This document shows, piece after piece, positions 26,247 through 35,553 of a DNA stretch of 64,000 bases (positions are counted from its first letter, which is position 1; each line of letters begins with the position of its first letter). Source of the DNA: Rhizobium mayense (GTDB taxonomy: Bacteria > Pseudomonadota > Alphaproteobacteria > Rhizobiales > Rhizobiaceae); contig NZ_JARFYM010000010.1 in NCBI RefSeq assembly GCF_030272705.1, positions 248,001 through 312,000 on the forward strand, in the 5' to 3' direction. The notes beneath the pieces were generated by a model that saw only the letters and a program-made list of their open reading frames with translations, searched no databases and had not been told where the DNA came from. A program made the translations under genes and the position numbers.

Positions 26247-26978
26247 AAAATGAAGATGCTTAGCCGTGTGGCCACCATCTTTGGTAGAGCCTCCCGAACG
26301 ATTGGAACGATTTCTATACTTCATGCGCGTCGGGATGGCAGACTGCGTTCTAAGACGGCAATGCTGCACCCCCTTTTGATGCCAATCTTTGCTGGACTTT
26401 TCGCAAAACGAGCTTTGGAATTCTGTATTTCCTGCGTCCTGAACCCAGGTATCGAACGCGGTCCTCTGCCTTAGGTCCTAGTCGGCAGACAAGGTGTAAG
26501 CTGCTCGGCCGAGCGCCAAAAACGTAAAAGCCCGCCGGGGCGGGCTGTTTGCCTGGAACCTCTGTGGAGCTCTGACGTCTCGCCTTTCGGTAATGGTCGG
26601 CAGGACGAGGAGCTACCATCGCCAGCGAAGATGAAGTCTTCGCGCCAGCGATAAGTATCTAGGAGAAGGCTTGGTTGCGGGGGCCTGACTGCATGGAGAC
26701 TTGTAAATTCTCCGCATTAACTGGCTGAGAGGAAATGATTCCTGCATTGCGCCTGAAGCAGCCTTGCCCCATCATTTGTTGGTTTCTACGCAGAACTGAG
26801 CCGGTTTTGGAGTGAACCCCACGGGCTGGACCATCGCGCGGCTCGTCGAGCCAGAGTTCGGTCGCCAACGACAAAATTCGAAATCCTCCCAACTCTCGCA
26901 TTCCAGACATGACAGTTTTGTGACATAACGCTCGGGATCAGCAACCGCCTTGGAAGAAATCTGAGTTGTACGAGCGCC
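26247..26978. other. Non-coding stretch between glycan operon and Nudix gene
   Basis: I see no supported gene. An open frame at 26250-26474 (+) begins after TGAGGA and codes 74 residues, without recognisable features and with unusual composition. The region holds a terminator-like hairpin at 26529-26546. Part of it is lower in GC than the flanks. Confidence 0.4.
26529..26546. terminator. Rho-independent terminator-like hairpin
   Basis: AGCCCGC-CGGG-GCGGGCT, preceded by GTAAA and followed by GTTT, so it could work in either direction. It is not directly after a recognised gene, which hints at an unannotated short transcript or a decayed gene nearby. Confidence 0.65.
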
Positions 26979-27440
26979 ATGTTGCTTGAACATCGCCAAT
27001 TAGAACCAGAGCCCGACGTTGAGCGCCCGATTGTGGCGCAGGCGGCCGCCATCTGCCTGACCGCCTCAGCGCCTGACGCTCCGCACGTCGTCCTCGTACG
27101 CAGCCGGCGCACGGGACGGTGGGGGCTGCCGAAAGGCGGAATTGAGCCCGGCGAAGTCAGCTCCTGGGCAGCTCAACGCGAAGCCTTCGAAGAGGCGGGC
27201 GTGACGGGTATCGTGTGTTCAAGGCCTATCGGTCACTTCGCCTACGAAAAGGAAGGCAGCTGCACTCGCTATGAGGTTGCCGTTCACGTGCTGCTGAACG
27301 ACCTGCTCGCCAATCATTATCCCGAACAGCAGATGCGAGAGCGGGGCTATTTCCCTCTTGCGGAGGCGATCGACCTGATCACCCACCCGCAAGTCCGTCG
27401 AATTCTAGCTATGCTGATGGACGAGTACCGTGGTCGTTAG
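26979..27440 (+). CDS. Nudix hydrolase
   Basis: A 153-residue protein with an intact Nudix box, G-x5-E-x7-R-E-x-x-E-E-x-G, in GGIEPGEVSSWAAQREAFEE followed by AGV (about residues 49-71). It is preceded by VLVRSRRTGRWGLPK, and CTRYEVAVHVLL forms the following strands. This is the short DIPP/MutT-like type that hydrolyses nucleoside or inositol diphosphate-linked compounds; the substrate is not readable. A second, broken Nudix fragment lies about 150 bases downstream on the other strand. Confidence 0.88.
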   Translation: MLLEHRQLEPEPDVERPIVAQAAAICLTASAPDAPHVVLVRSRRTGRWGLPKGGIEPGEVSSWAAQREAFEEAGVTGIVCSRPIGHFAYEKEGSCTRYEVAVHVLLNDLLANHYPEQQMRERGYFPLAEAIDLITHPQVRRILAMLMDEYRGR

Positions 27441-27589
27441 GCGGCGAGAACCTAAAGACGCTCTCCCGCCGGGATAAGTTCCAATATTTGCAAAACTGGT
27501 GGCTCAAGCAATTCAGGTGGTCAGCATTGCGCTGACCATCTGCGCGGCGCGCTGCCGCTGAGTGAATTGCGCTGCATAATGTCCTCATT

Positions 27590-27717
27590 TTCGAACAAGA
27601 GTGCCCAAAACCATCTAACCGCCTTGAGGGGACTTGAACCAACGACGCCCATGACGCCAGCCTCCTCGAAAGCCTCTCTCGATGCCCACCGCCAACCTTT
27701 GCCGTGACTACGGCCAC
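27590..27717 (-). pseudogene. Nudix hydrolase fragment
   Basis: On the - strand one frame reads RGRSHGKGWRWASREAFEEA, then GVMGVVGSSPLKAVRWFW. REAFEEAGVMG is the end of a Nudix box, and the following V-G-x-x-P-L matches the strand after it in family members. No start codon or upstream half can be found, and the first Gly/Glu of the box is missing, so this is a remnant. It differs from the intact neighbour enough to be an older copy or a different paralog. Confidence 0.5.
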
Positions 27718-27868
27718 GCGCCGAACGCGGTCAGGCGTGCGCTGGCTGGCGAGACCTGCGATAGATCAACTCGAGGCGGGCTTCGTACGTTAGCCCCGGC
27801 GCTTCGATCCAGCGAGCGTGATCTCGAAGCGACCGAATGAGCGCCACAAACGGGGAAGCCACGTGCGA

Positions 27869-29098
27869 TCACTCGGCCGCAAGCACATGCCGTTGTAACG
27901 GCAATTCCAGGCGCGTCCAGACATCGACGAGCGCGTCTACAAGCGCGTCGATCAATGCATTGTCGTGGTAGGGTGTAGGGGTGATCCGCAGCCGCTCGGT
28001 GCCGCGCGGTACGGTTGGAAAGTTGATCGGCTGTACATAGATCCCGTGATCGCTGAGCAGGAGATCGCTTGCAATCTTGCATTTTTCCGGATCTGCCACC
28101 AATAGCGGCACGATATGTGTGTCGTTCAACATCAGCGGCAAGCCTGCCGCGTGAAGCAACGACTTCAGGCGTGCCGCGCGTTCCTGATGTCTGTCGCGCT
28201 CCCATTGCGACGTCTTCAGGTGCCGGATCGCCGCTGTCGCGGCGGCGCAGACTGCTGGCGGCAGCGCTGTGGTGAAAATGAATCCTGGCGCATAGGAGCG
28301 CACCGCATCGATGATCTTGGCATCCGCCGAGATATAGCCGCCAAGGCAGCCGAATGCCTTCGCCAACGTCCCCTCGATCACATCGATACGGTGCGAGGTG
28401 CCTTCACGCGCAGCGATACCGGCACCGCCCGGCCCGTACATGCCGGTCGAATGGACCTCGTCTATATAGGTCATTGCGCCGTAGCGTTCTGCGAGATCGC
28501 AGATGCGGTTCACCGGAGCGAGGTCACCGTCCATCGAATAAAGCGCTTCGAACACAATCAGCTTTGGTCGCTCAAACGGCTCCGCCGCCAGCAAATCTTC
28601 AAGGTGTCGCACGTCATTGTGACGCCAGATCTTTTTTTCGACGCCTGAGCGCCGGACGCCCTCGATCATCGAATTGTGGTTCAATGCGTCCGACAGGATG
28701 AGGCAGTCTGGAAGCAGTCTTGCGATCGTCGCGATGCCCGTTTCGTTGGAGACATAGCCGGAGGTGAAGACCAGCGCCGCGTCCTTGCCATGAAGGGAGG
28801 CCAGCTCGTTCTCAAGTTCGACGATCGGATGGTTGGTGCCGGAAATGTTTCGGGTGCCGCCTGCCCCGGCACCCATACGGATCGCAGTCTCAACCATCGC
28901 ATCGATCACCTTTGGATGCTGCCCCATGCCGAGATAGTCATTCGAACACCAGATGACCACCGGTCGCGGACCGTCCGGAGCGTGCCAGATTGCCTGCGGA
29001 AAGCGCCCGGCAACACGTTCGAGATCTGCAAACTCGCGATAGCGCCGTTCGGAATGTAGCCGACCAAGGGCCTCAGAAAAGAAATGATCATATATCAT
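27869..29098 (-). CDS. hemA: 5-aminolevulinate synthase
   Basis: A 409-residue PLP enzyme of the alpha-oxoamine synthase family making 5-aminolevulinate from glycine and succinyl-CoA, the alphaproteobacterial (C4) entry to heme and B12. Visible: [56 protein letters not shown] with the PLP-stacking His, [27 protein letters not shown] with the Schiff-base Lys, and [13 protein letters not shown]. The C-terminus has a small duplication, [14 protein letters not shown]. It stands alone here, which suggests an accessory copy beside a chromosomal hemA; this is inference. Confidence 0.95.
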   Translation of the reverse strand: MIYDHFFSEALGRLHSERRYREFADLERVAGRFPQAIWHAPDGPRPVVIWCSNDYLGMGQHPKVIDAMVETAIRMGAGAGGTRNISGTNHPIVELENELASLHGKDAALVFTSGYVSNETGIATIARLLPDCLILSDALNHNSMIEGVRRSGVEKKIWRHNDVRHLEDLLAAEPFERPKLIVFEALYSMDGDLAPVNRICDLAERYGAMTYIDEVHSTGMYGPGGAGIAAREGTSHRIDVIEGTLAKAFGCLGGYISADAKIIDAVRSYAPGFIFTTALPPAVCAAATAAIRHLKTSQWERDRHQERAARLKSLLHAAGLPLMLNDTHIVPLLVADPEKCKIASDLLLSDHGIYVQPINFPTVPRGTERLRITPTPYHDNALIDALVDALVDVWTRLELPLQRHVLAAE

Positions 29099-29188
29099 GG
29101 GACGGATCTCCTTTCGTTGTTGTTCTCGAGGACGGAATTGTTAGAGGCCCAAGACGCCAGCTGGCGGCGCCCGATCTCTCCCTGGGAC

Positions 29189-29216
29189 GGCCGGTCCCGG
29201 AGGGAAGGGACCGGCC
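29189..29216. terminator. Strong hairpin between efflux operon and hemA
   Basis: A 10 bp perfect GC-rich stem, GGCCGGTCCC / GGGACCGGCC, with an 8-base loop, between the end of the HlyD-type gene (29488) and the start of hemA (29098), both on -. It lacks a U tract. It may end the efflux transcript or shape the hemA leader. The rest of 29099-29487 has no gene I can support. Confidence 0.5.
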
Positions 29217-29487
29217 GCGGGCGACCCACGGCGGGGGACGGAGCGCCGGGCGCCAAATGCTTCCAACGCGGACTGCTTGGATGCGATTATTGGTAGCGGA
29301 CATGCGCAGCCGATGGGAGTAAAGCAGTCAAAATTGCGCCAAATCCCGGCAAAATGCCGCTTCCGTTCGATGGTGATATCCGTCAACAGAGATCGCCAAA
29401 CGGCACCCTATGGTATGTCCAGAGGGTGCCTGGCTTTCACAGCCGCATGTCAGATCACGTCCGATGCCGTAAGGCCTTGCCCCCCTT

Positions 29488-30669
29488 TCAGGAATTGCCC
29501 TGGCCAGTAAGACATTCGGGCCGTTGCGAAGATTGCCCGAACCAGCTGACCAGGCTGGCCTCCAGATCCGAGCGCAATCGCTTCAGCCGCGTTTCACCTT
29601 CAGCGGCAGAACCGTTGCGGATCGTAATCGTTGCGGTCAGGCCTGACACGAGCGGCACGCCTGGCGGCACTTTGTCGATTGCGATGCGCACCGGTACGCG
29701 CTGTGCCAAACGCACCCACGTATAGACCGGATCGACGTTGGGGAGTCCCTGTGTGGCTGCAGTGGCGTTGGACACGCTGACACCACGCGTCACGGTCGCT
29801 ATATGTCCAATGATCGGCGCGGAATAGCCCAGCAGATGGGCTTCGGCTCGATCGCCGATGCACAGCCGCGAGAGCTTGGTTTCCTCGAAATAGCCATCGA
29901 TCCAATAGCTGTCGGCGTCTATGATCGAGACGTTCGTGGCGCCGGCGCGGGCGTAATCGCCCTGCCGGAGCAGGAGGTTGGTCACGACACCATTCACCGG
30001 GCTGCGCACGACAGTGCGCTGCAGATTGATTTCGGCCTGCGAAACCTGCTCCTGCGCGGCGTCGACTGCAGCACTGGCCTGCAGTGCCGCTCCTTCATAG
30101 ACCTGCTTCTCCTCGATGCTGGTCGCCATATCCTGAGACAAGCGACGGCGCCGCTCGGACTGCAGGCCCTTCACGTCCCGATCTGCTGTCCTTTGCTGCA
30201 GGGCGGCCTTGCTCGCGCGAAACGCCACCTCGAAATCGAAGGGGTCGATGACATACAAAATGTCACCCTTGCGAACGAACTGATTGTCTGCAACGAGAAC
30301 CTGCCTGATCTGTCCGGAGACTTGCGGAGCGATGCTCGCCACCTGCACGCGAATGCGACCGTCGCGAGTCCAGGGCGCGAAATTATAGACATCCCATGTC
30401 GTCAACGCCGCCAGCACCGCGACGATGAACATGCCCGCGGTGGCGATGCTGCGTAACATCATCTGGAACCTGGCTCCTAATCGGCCTCGTAGTGGCGCGA
30501 CCCCCTTGACCCTTTGCCGGGCCACATGCCCTTCCGGAGGCAATTCGGCTATTCTTAGAGCAATCTCATCGGATTGACCGACTGCGGGCGGCGTTTCCCT
30601 AGGCGGAACCATCGGCGCTGGAGTCGTCGCACCGCGCTGAACAAGGTCATTGCCAATTATCGTTTCCAT
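29488..30669 (-). CDS. HlyD/EmrA-type efflux adaptor (AaeA-like)
   Basis: A 393-residue periplasmic adaptor. After a Pro-rich cytoplasmic N-terminus of about 70 residues comes one membrane helix (about 72-92), then the biotinyl-lipoyl half APQVSGQIRQVLVADNQFVR, a coiled-coil hairpin (about 150-215), and the second half VRSPVNGVVTNLLLRQGDYA. It should link the inner-membrane FUSC pump to an outer membrane channel. The N-terminal extension is longer than in AaeA. It is the third gene of a FUSC-DUF1656-HlyD operon. Confidence 0.9.
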   Translation of the reverse strand: METIIGNDLVQRGATTPAPMVPPRETPPAVGQSDEIALRIAELPPEGHVARQRVKGVAPLRGRLGARFQMMLRSIATAGMFIVAVLAALTTWDVYNFAPWTRDGRIRVQVASIAPQVSGQIRQVLVADNQFVRKGDILYVIDPFDFEVAFRASKAALQQRTADRDVKGLQSERRRRLSQDMATSIEEKQVYEGAALQASAAVDAAQEQVSQAEINLQRTVVRSPVNGVVTNLLLRQGDYARAGATNVSIIDADSYWIDGYFEETKLSRLCIGDRAEAHLLGYSAPIIGHIATVTRGVSVSNATAATQGLPNVDPVYTWVRLAQRVPVRIAIDKVPPGVPLVSGLTATITIRNGSAAEGETRLKRLRSDLEASLVSWFGQSSQRPECLTGQGNS

Positions 30670-30681
30670 CGGTGTTCTCCA

Positions 30682-30885
30682 CTAGAAAAGGTGCATCAAG
30701 AGACAAAGGATCGTCGTGTAGAGGCTGAGCTCGGCAATCTGGGGATTGCTGAAGAGCTTCGTGAATCCGACGAGAAGAAGAATCGGACGAAGGAGAAAGG
30801 CGATTGCGAGTGCCGCAGCCAGGTAGGCCGCGAAGGGCGCAACCAGGACGCCTTCAATGACCAGTTCGTGAAAGGTGTGTGTCAT
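30682..30885 (-). CDS. DUF1656 small membrane protein (AaeX-like)
   Basis: A 67-residue protein with two hydrophobic segments and the DUF1656 look (ELVIEGVLVAPFAAYLAAAL, then a second helix ending MHLF). AaeX-type proteins accompany FUSC/HlyD pairs; their role is unknown. It overlaps the FUSC stop by ATGA and lies 12 bases before the HlyD-type gene. Confidence 0.85.
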   Translation of the reverse strand: MTHTFHELVIEGVLVAPFAAYLAAALAIAFLLRPILLLVGFTKLFSNPQIAELSLYTTILCLLMHLF

Positions 30886-32774
30886 CGCATGATCTCCGGG
30901 ATTGGTTGGACCTCTCGGTCGCCGTCGATGAGGTTGCTCGCGGTTAGAAGGATGGTTGCGATGTCACTCGCAGCGGGGTTCTCAGACGACACTTCGCGAC
31001 GGATCGCTGCTGCCAGGGCGCGCAGCGCCTTGGCATCCTGTGCGATGAGCGCAGCACGTGCCTGATCCGCAAGAAGAGCCATTGGACCATCGGCGAGTTG
31101 AAGGAGTTTCGCATCGCAAAGACGCATCACAGCCGATTGATCGAAGCAGGAGAGCATGCCGGCGAGAGAACCGCTGTCCTGAGTTCCACCCGCCGAGATG
31201 AACTGCTCGAGCCGTGCCATTTCGCGAAACGCCGCTTCTTCGGGTGCCCGCCCATTTTCGGATCGCAGCCGGCGCAGATCGTCTCGGGCTGACGAAACCA
31301 ATCGTTTTCTCCGTTTCGCATCAGAGACAGGAGGGATGAGAATTTGCGCTACGAGCAGGATCGCAGCCGCTGCAAAAATGAACACGCCGGTGATCAGAAA
31401 TGTCAGCGGGTTATAGGACTGCGGATTGCTGGGCGCGAGAAAGATCGTAATGAAGGACAGATTGACGCGACCAAGTGACGACCAGAGAAGGTTCTGCGAC
31501 GTCATGCAGAGCGTTGCTCCGATGAGGAAGGGAGCCATCGCAATTGCCAGCAGCGGAAAGGCGTCAACCCCATCGAGTATGAAGAATTCGAGAATGCCCG
31601 TCAAAAACATGGCGGTGGGCACACCGACCAGCGCCATGGCGGTAAACGCGCGTGGACTTGGCGTCGTCGCCCCAAGTGCTGCGATCAACAGGACGAAGGA
31701 CAACGAGACGCTTGTCGCAGGCCAGCCAGTCCAAATGAACAGCGCCGAAGCGATTGCAATCCACAGAGCAGCGCGCACACCGCTTTCTATGGCAGTTCGA
31801 TAGGAGCGGAACATTGGCGCGCGCCACACGTGGGAGGGCCACTTGGCCGATCTCAACGCCAGAAAATCAGCACGGAACCCTCCGTCGCGCCGCAGAAATT
31901 CTTTCGCCGCCCACGCCGCAGTGTGAGTCTCGCGGCGCCCCTGGATCTCTTCAGGGCGTGATTGTGGCGCGACAGCGGTCTCGATATCCACGGCGGCGCC
32001 GCTCATGGAGATCTTCAGGATCCGCGCCGCCTGGAGTTCACCAGCCAATGCAACGACGGCGCTTTGCCCGGCGGCGTTCCTGGCAGGGCCGCCGTTTGCA
32101 TCGAAGCCAATACTTGCCATTGAGGGACCGAGAACCATGATATCGCGCACCAGATCGAGAAAGGTCGACGTATTGCACGGTTCAGGCGATGAGACTGACA
32201 TGGCATAGGCCCGAACGCGGCGGTGCAGAGCTGCGAGTTGGGCAACAAAGCGTGGATACTGGCCCGGTGCGAACATGAGATCGTTAATGACCGCCGTCGC
32301 AAGGATACCGATTGCGATCGAAGAGCCGCGCGATATCGCGACTTCGAACACCTGCTGGGGATTGTCGAGCTGCTGTGTTGCGATCAGCCCGACCGTATAA
32401 CCCGACAGCACCGCCGCATAGGCGCGATTGCCATCCAGAAGCTTTGCAACAAAGATGCTGCTTCCCATCCACAATGCGAATGCGGCGAGGACCAGGTCCC
32501 TCGTCTGCGAGAACAAGCCGGTGATAACGATGGATGCGACCACTCCGACAACCGTGGCCAGCAAGCGATAGCCTGCCTTTTCCAAAGCCTGGCCTCGTGT
32601 CGGTTCCGCAAGAATGGAAACCGTGAGCGCCGCCGTCGACGGCGCCTCGAGCTGAAGCCAGAAGCTTACGAAGAGCGCAAGGGTGGTGGCCAGCCAGATG
32701 CGGATGGCGAACGACCAGGCGCTAACCGGAAACGTCAAGATTTCGAATGGTTTGCGGGAAGGTGTCATAGCCAT
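30882..32774 (-). CDS. FUSC family efflux membrane protein (AaeB-like)
   Basis: A 630-residue protein with two blocks of membrane helices (about 20-170 and 335-480), each starting with a fusaric-acid-resistance-like repeat, and a cytoplasmic C-terminal part. The opening FAIRIWLATTLALFVSFWLQ, then LEAPSTAALTVSILAEPTRG is typical of FUSC pumps that expel aromatic carboxylic acids. AAGGA lies eight bases before the ATG. It heads the operon, under the likely control of the winged-helix gene just upstream. Confidence 0.9.
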   Translation of the reverse strand: MAMTPSRKPFEILTFPVSAWSFAIRIWLATTLALFVSFWLQLEAPSTAALTVSILAEPTRGQALEKAGYRLLATVVGVVASIVITGLFSQTRDLVLAAFALWMGSSIFVAKLLDGNRAYAAVLSGYTVGLIATQQLDNPQQVFEVAISRGSSIAIGILATAVINDLMFAPGQYPRFVAQLAALHRRVRAYAMSVSSPEPCNTSTFLDLVRDIMVLGPSMASIGFDANGGPARNAAGQSAVVALAGELQAARILKISMSGAAVDIETAVAPQSRPEEIQGRRETHTAAWAAKEFLRRDGGFRADFLALRSAKWPSHVWRAPMFRSYRTAIESGVRAALWIAIASALFIWTGWPATSVSLSFVLLIAALGATTPSPRAFTAMALVGVPTAMFLTGILEFFILDGVDAFPLLAIAMAPFLIGATLCMTSQNLLWSSLGRVNLSFITIFLAPSNPQSYNPLTFLITGVFIFAAAAILLVAQILIPPVSDAKRRKRLVSSARDDLRRLRSENGRAPEEAAFREMARLEQFISAGGTQDSGSLAGMLSCFDQSAVMRLCDAKLLQLADGPMALLADQARAALIAQDAKALRALAAAIRREVSSENPAASDIATILLTASNLIDGDREVQPIPEIMR

Positions 32775-32806
32775 GATCCTGTTCCTTCAGAAATCAGCAG
32801 CCGCCA

Positions 32807-33280
32807 TCAATTGCTGGATCTCGCCACCTCGACTGAGGCGACGAAGCGATAGCCACGTCCGGGGATGTTGATGATGAATCGATTGCCGTCCCTGCCGTCA
32901 CGAAGCGTGCGGCGCAGCGCCGACATATGAACCGTGAGGTTGGCGGGCTCGACGAAAATATTGGGCCAGACGCGGGCCATCAAATCTTGCTTGCTGACCA
33001 GCTCGCCAGGACGTTCGAGCAAAGCAATCAGGATTTCCAGAGCCCGGCTTCCCAGCGGCACGGGCTTGCCGCGTTCCAGCAGAAGAAACTGCATCGGAAA
33101 CAGGCAAAACGGTCCAAATGAAACGTCGGTTGACGCTGCGCCATCGACCGACCCTGCTGATTTGTCGATGAGCGGCTTGTCTCTATCCGGACTCTGAACA
33201 GCCTGTCCTGTGCCAAGTCCCGCCCGAGAATGAAGTTGCTCCAAGGGTTCGAAAATTGCAGTCGATTCCAGTGCTTGCAT
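32807..33280 (-). CDS. Stand-alone winged-helix (OmpR-type) regulator
   Basis: A 157-residue protein. Residues about 53-150 form a Trans_reg_C domain: LLERGKPVPLGSRALEILIA, LLERPGELVSKQDLMARVWP, NIFVEPANLTVHMSALRRTL and the wing IINIPGRGYRFVA. The N-terminal 50 residues contain no receiver domain and no membrane helix, so signal input is unclear; it may need a partner. It lies 32 bases upstream of the FUSC gene on the same strand and probably controls it. Confidence 0.82.
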   Translation of the reverse strand: MQALESTAIFEPLEQLHSRAGLGTGQAVQSPDRDKPLIDKSAGSVDGAASTDVSFGPFCLFPMQFLLLERGKPVPLGSRALEILIALLERPGELVSKQDLMARVWPNIFVEPANLTVHMSALRRTLRDGRDGNRFIINIPGRGYRFVASVEVARSSN

Positions 33281-33515
33281 GATAACCTCACGTGCTTGGC
33301 AGGGCTTATCCCAGCAAAATCTTCGTGAGGCATAATTTGATGATTTGGGGTACCAAGCGCTATTCGACGTGCGTGGCGTCTGTTTACCGATTTGGTTGCG
33401 TTACCTGAACCTTGATTTACAGATCGTGACGCCGGCGGCTTCCACCGAGCAGTTCGCGGCGATCAGCGTTGTGACTGCGCCAGACTAACTCGACCGAAAC
33501 GTGGAAGCGTGCAAC

Positions 33516-34151
33516 TCAGGAGCGTTGCGGAGCGTCGGGTACCAGCTTGAGCTTATCAGCCATTCGGCCGAGTTCCGGAAGCGATCCGGCTTTCATTTTC
33601 TGCATCGCCCTGCTGCGATGAACCTTCACGGTCGCTTCGGCGATCCCGATATCGTAGGCAATCTGTTTGCTCAGGCGTCCGCGTGCAACTTCGATCACGA
33701 TCTCACGCTCCCGGGGACTTAATGACAGGAAACGCTCCCTTAGGTCGGCCAAGTCCTTTTCACTTTCACGACGGGCACGATCGCGAGATAAGCCGAACTG
33801 AATAGCATCAAGCAGATCCTGATCGCGAAACGGCTTGGTCAAGAACTCGATGGCACCCCGCTTCATTGCCTGGACGGACATCGGGATGTCGCCGTGCCCC
33901 GTGATGAAGATGATGGGGATTTCCCTGTTTGCCGTGGCGAGCTCGCGCTGGAGATCGAGGCCGCTTTGGCCGGGCAACCGGATGTCAAGCACCAGACAGG
34001 TGGGGCAATCCGGTTGTTCGGCCGCAAGGAACTCGGAGATGGACGCAAATAGCTGAACGTTCATGCCGACCGATCGTAACAGTCGGCCGACCGAAGCGCG
34101 GAGGTCCGGATCGTCGTCTATGACCAGCACGGTGGAGGTTGGGTCAGACAT
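33516..34151 (-). CDS. FixJ-type two-component response regulator
   Basis: A 211-residue protein: receiver domain 1-125 with the acidic pair IDDDPDLRA, phospho-acceptor Asp in LVLDIRLPGQSG (about residue 57), ITGHGD, and Lys in FLTKPF (about 107); then a LuxR-type helix-turn-helix, LSPREREIVIEVARGRLSKQ then IAYDIGIAEATVKVHRSRAM (about 145-185). The FixJ/TodT style fits a PAS-containing histidine kinase partner such as the large kinase 1.4 kb away. Confidence 0.92.
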   Translation of the reverse strand: MSDPTSTVLVIDDDPDLRASVGRLLRSVGMNVQLFASISEFLAAEQPDCPTCLVLDIRLPGQSGLDLQRELATANREIPIIFITGHGDIPMSVQAMKRGAIEFLTKPFRDQDLLDAIQFGLSRDRARRESEKDLADLRERFLSLSPREREIVIEVARGRLSKQIAYDIGIAEATVKVHRSRAMQKMKAGSLPELGRMADKLKLVPDAPQRS

Positions 34152-34512
34152 CGCTGCTGCTCGGGAGAGATTGCGAAAATAAGCCTTCGTCTGGTTCGAA
34201 GTTTGGGAGAACGAGCATTTTTAGCGCTAATCGCTGAATTTGAACAGCTCATTCTATTCCGGATGACGGGCACGATGTACGCCAAAGTTAATGCGCAATC
34301 CCATAACTCCGGGGCTCGTTCGATACACTGTCCGAGACGGCGGTCGACTTCGGATGGAACTCGATCTACGGCTAGACCGACAGCCACTGGGCGACGCGCC
34401 CATCAGTTCACGTACGCCACTCGGCTTCAGCGGTCACGCGAGATACTCCTTTTTTGGAAGCGTCAAGATGGAAAGCATTATCAGCCTCCGCCGGGAGCCA
34501 TCGGCAAGGGCC
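34152..34512. other. Intergenic region, no supported gene
   Basis: Short open frames occur on both strands, but none has a recognisable domain or a good ribosome site. It includes the promoter region of the FixJ-type gene and the tail of the zinc-ribbon gene. Confidence 0.4.
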
Positions 34513-34836
34513 TTAAGCTGACCCACAATCACTCGCTCGGTGATGGGCGCGGCGCGGAGCATCGCCTGCGTTGTCTTTAAGTATTGTTTGCCTCACTGTA
34601 AGACCTGAAACGTTATGAAGGCCTCGCAGGGTTCTCTGGCAGAGCCGGTGGAAGGCGATTTGGAGCCAGGGCAGCCAATTGCCGTCACTTGCCCGACAAG
34701 CCCTGAATTGATCGACGCATTTCCTGGAGCAAAGCTGGGTTCGCCAAGATTGATAGCGGACGAGACCAAACTTGCCACCACAGACTGCGCATCGCCTGAC
34801 CTTGCCAGACCCGTGATCTTCAGAGTGATGAGACAT
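34513..34836 (-). CDS. Small zinc-ribbon-like protein
   Basis: The product starts MSHHSEDHGSGKVRRCAVCG and continues GKFGLVRYQSWRTQLCSRKC, giving C-x2-C-x17-C-x3-C, a zinc-ribbon pattern I recognise from short rhizobial hypothetical proteins ending near VDRFxARRxxDxxWL. Here the similarity ends at about residue 58 (GNWLPWLQ); the open frame then runs on for some 50 residues without family features, so a lost stop or frameshift is likely. Function unknown. Confidence 0.5.
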   Translation of the reverse strand: MSHHSEDHGSGKVRRCAVCGGKFGLVRYQSWRTQLCSRKCVDQFRACRASDGNWLPWLQIAFHRLCQRTLRGLHNVSGLTVRQTILKDNAGDAPRRAHHRASDCGSA

Positions 34837-35163
34837 TGTTCTCCCCTATTGCCTGATGCATTTAGCGTGCATGCAGACTACGAAAATCATCACCAGCGGC
34901 TCAATTGAGCGCAGGTCGATGTCGGATATCCAACAGTGGCGAGACGATGATACGAAGGCTTATGGCGCCCGGGTTTGCTCGTAGAGGTCTCTCTCGTTCA
35001 CGAGGCATAGACACGCAACTTCGCAATTGTCGTTGAGATAAGCCAAAATTTACGATGCGCGGGCATTCCGCCGGTGGCATTCTTTGAAGGTAACGCGCAA
35101 ATCCATGCGGAGCGCCGTGGACGGCCGCCTTCGCGAGGTTTTTAAACTGCCAAAGGCGGCACA
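34837..35163. other. Intergenic region, no supported gene
   Basis: 327 bases between the divergent zinc-ribbon and receiver genes. I see no tRNA, terminator or repeat. It must hold the promoter of the receiver-only gene. Confidence 0.4.
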
Positions 35164-35553
35164 ATGAAAGGCCTGTTGGTTTCGGTCGTCGACGATGATC
35201 GGCATTTTCGCAAATCCATGCGACGTCTCATCAGATCGCTTGGCTATAGCGTCGACGATTTTACCTCTGCGACAGACTTTCTCGCCTCCCCGCGCCTTGC
35301 CGATACCGCCTGCTTGATCTCCGACATTAATATGCCTGTCATGAGCGGGCTTGAACTCTTCCGGCACCTTGTCGCCCAGGGCTGCACAATTCCGACAATT
35401 TTTGTGACTGGCCTTCCCAATGATTCCGACGAGGCCCATGCCTTAAACGACGGAGTCCTGTGCTACCTCGCCAAGCCAGTGGATGAAGAACGTCTCACAC
35501 GATGTCTTTTCGAAGCTCTGAGGTCGGCTGGTTCGCTCAATGAATCTCAGTGA
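35164..35553 (+). CDS. Receiver-only response regulator
   Basis: A 129-residue single receiver domain: VSVVDDDRHFRKSMRRLIRS, acceptor Asp in CLISDINMPVMSG (about residue 54), FVTGLPND and Lys in YLAKPVDEE (about 102). There is no output domain, as in CheY or Spo0F-type carriers. The gene is convergent with the giant kinase and the coding ends overlap by 17 bases, so the two probably work in one phosphorelay, perhaps with the FixJ-type regulator as the output. Confidence 0.9.
   Translation: MKGLLVSVVDDDRHFRKSMRRLIRSLGYSVDDFTSATDFLASPRLADTACLISDINMPVMSGLELFRHLVAQGCTIPTIFVTGLPNDSDEAHALNDGVLCYLAKPVDEERLTRCLFEALRSAGSLNESQ

Noticed and set aside
26250..26474. A 74-residue open frame after TGAGGA
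   Set aside because: No recognisable domain, odd composition and no conserved context. It probably reflects the AT-richer intergenic sequence.
27605..27640. tRNA-like GGTTCAAGTCCCCTC on the - strand
   Set aside because: The T stem does not pair and there is no 5' half. The same bases are explained by a Nudix pseudogene frame.
29189..29216. A riboswitch or heme-responsive element before hemA
   Set aside because: Only a simple hairpin is visible. Nothing matches a known riboswitch core.
34203..34908. Open frames of 90-125 residues on both strands between the response regulators
   Set aside because: Apart from the zinc-ribbon frame, none has family features or a good ribosome site.
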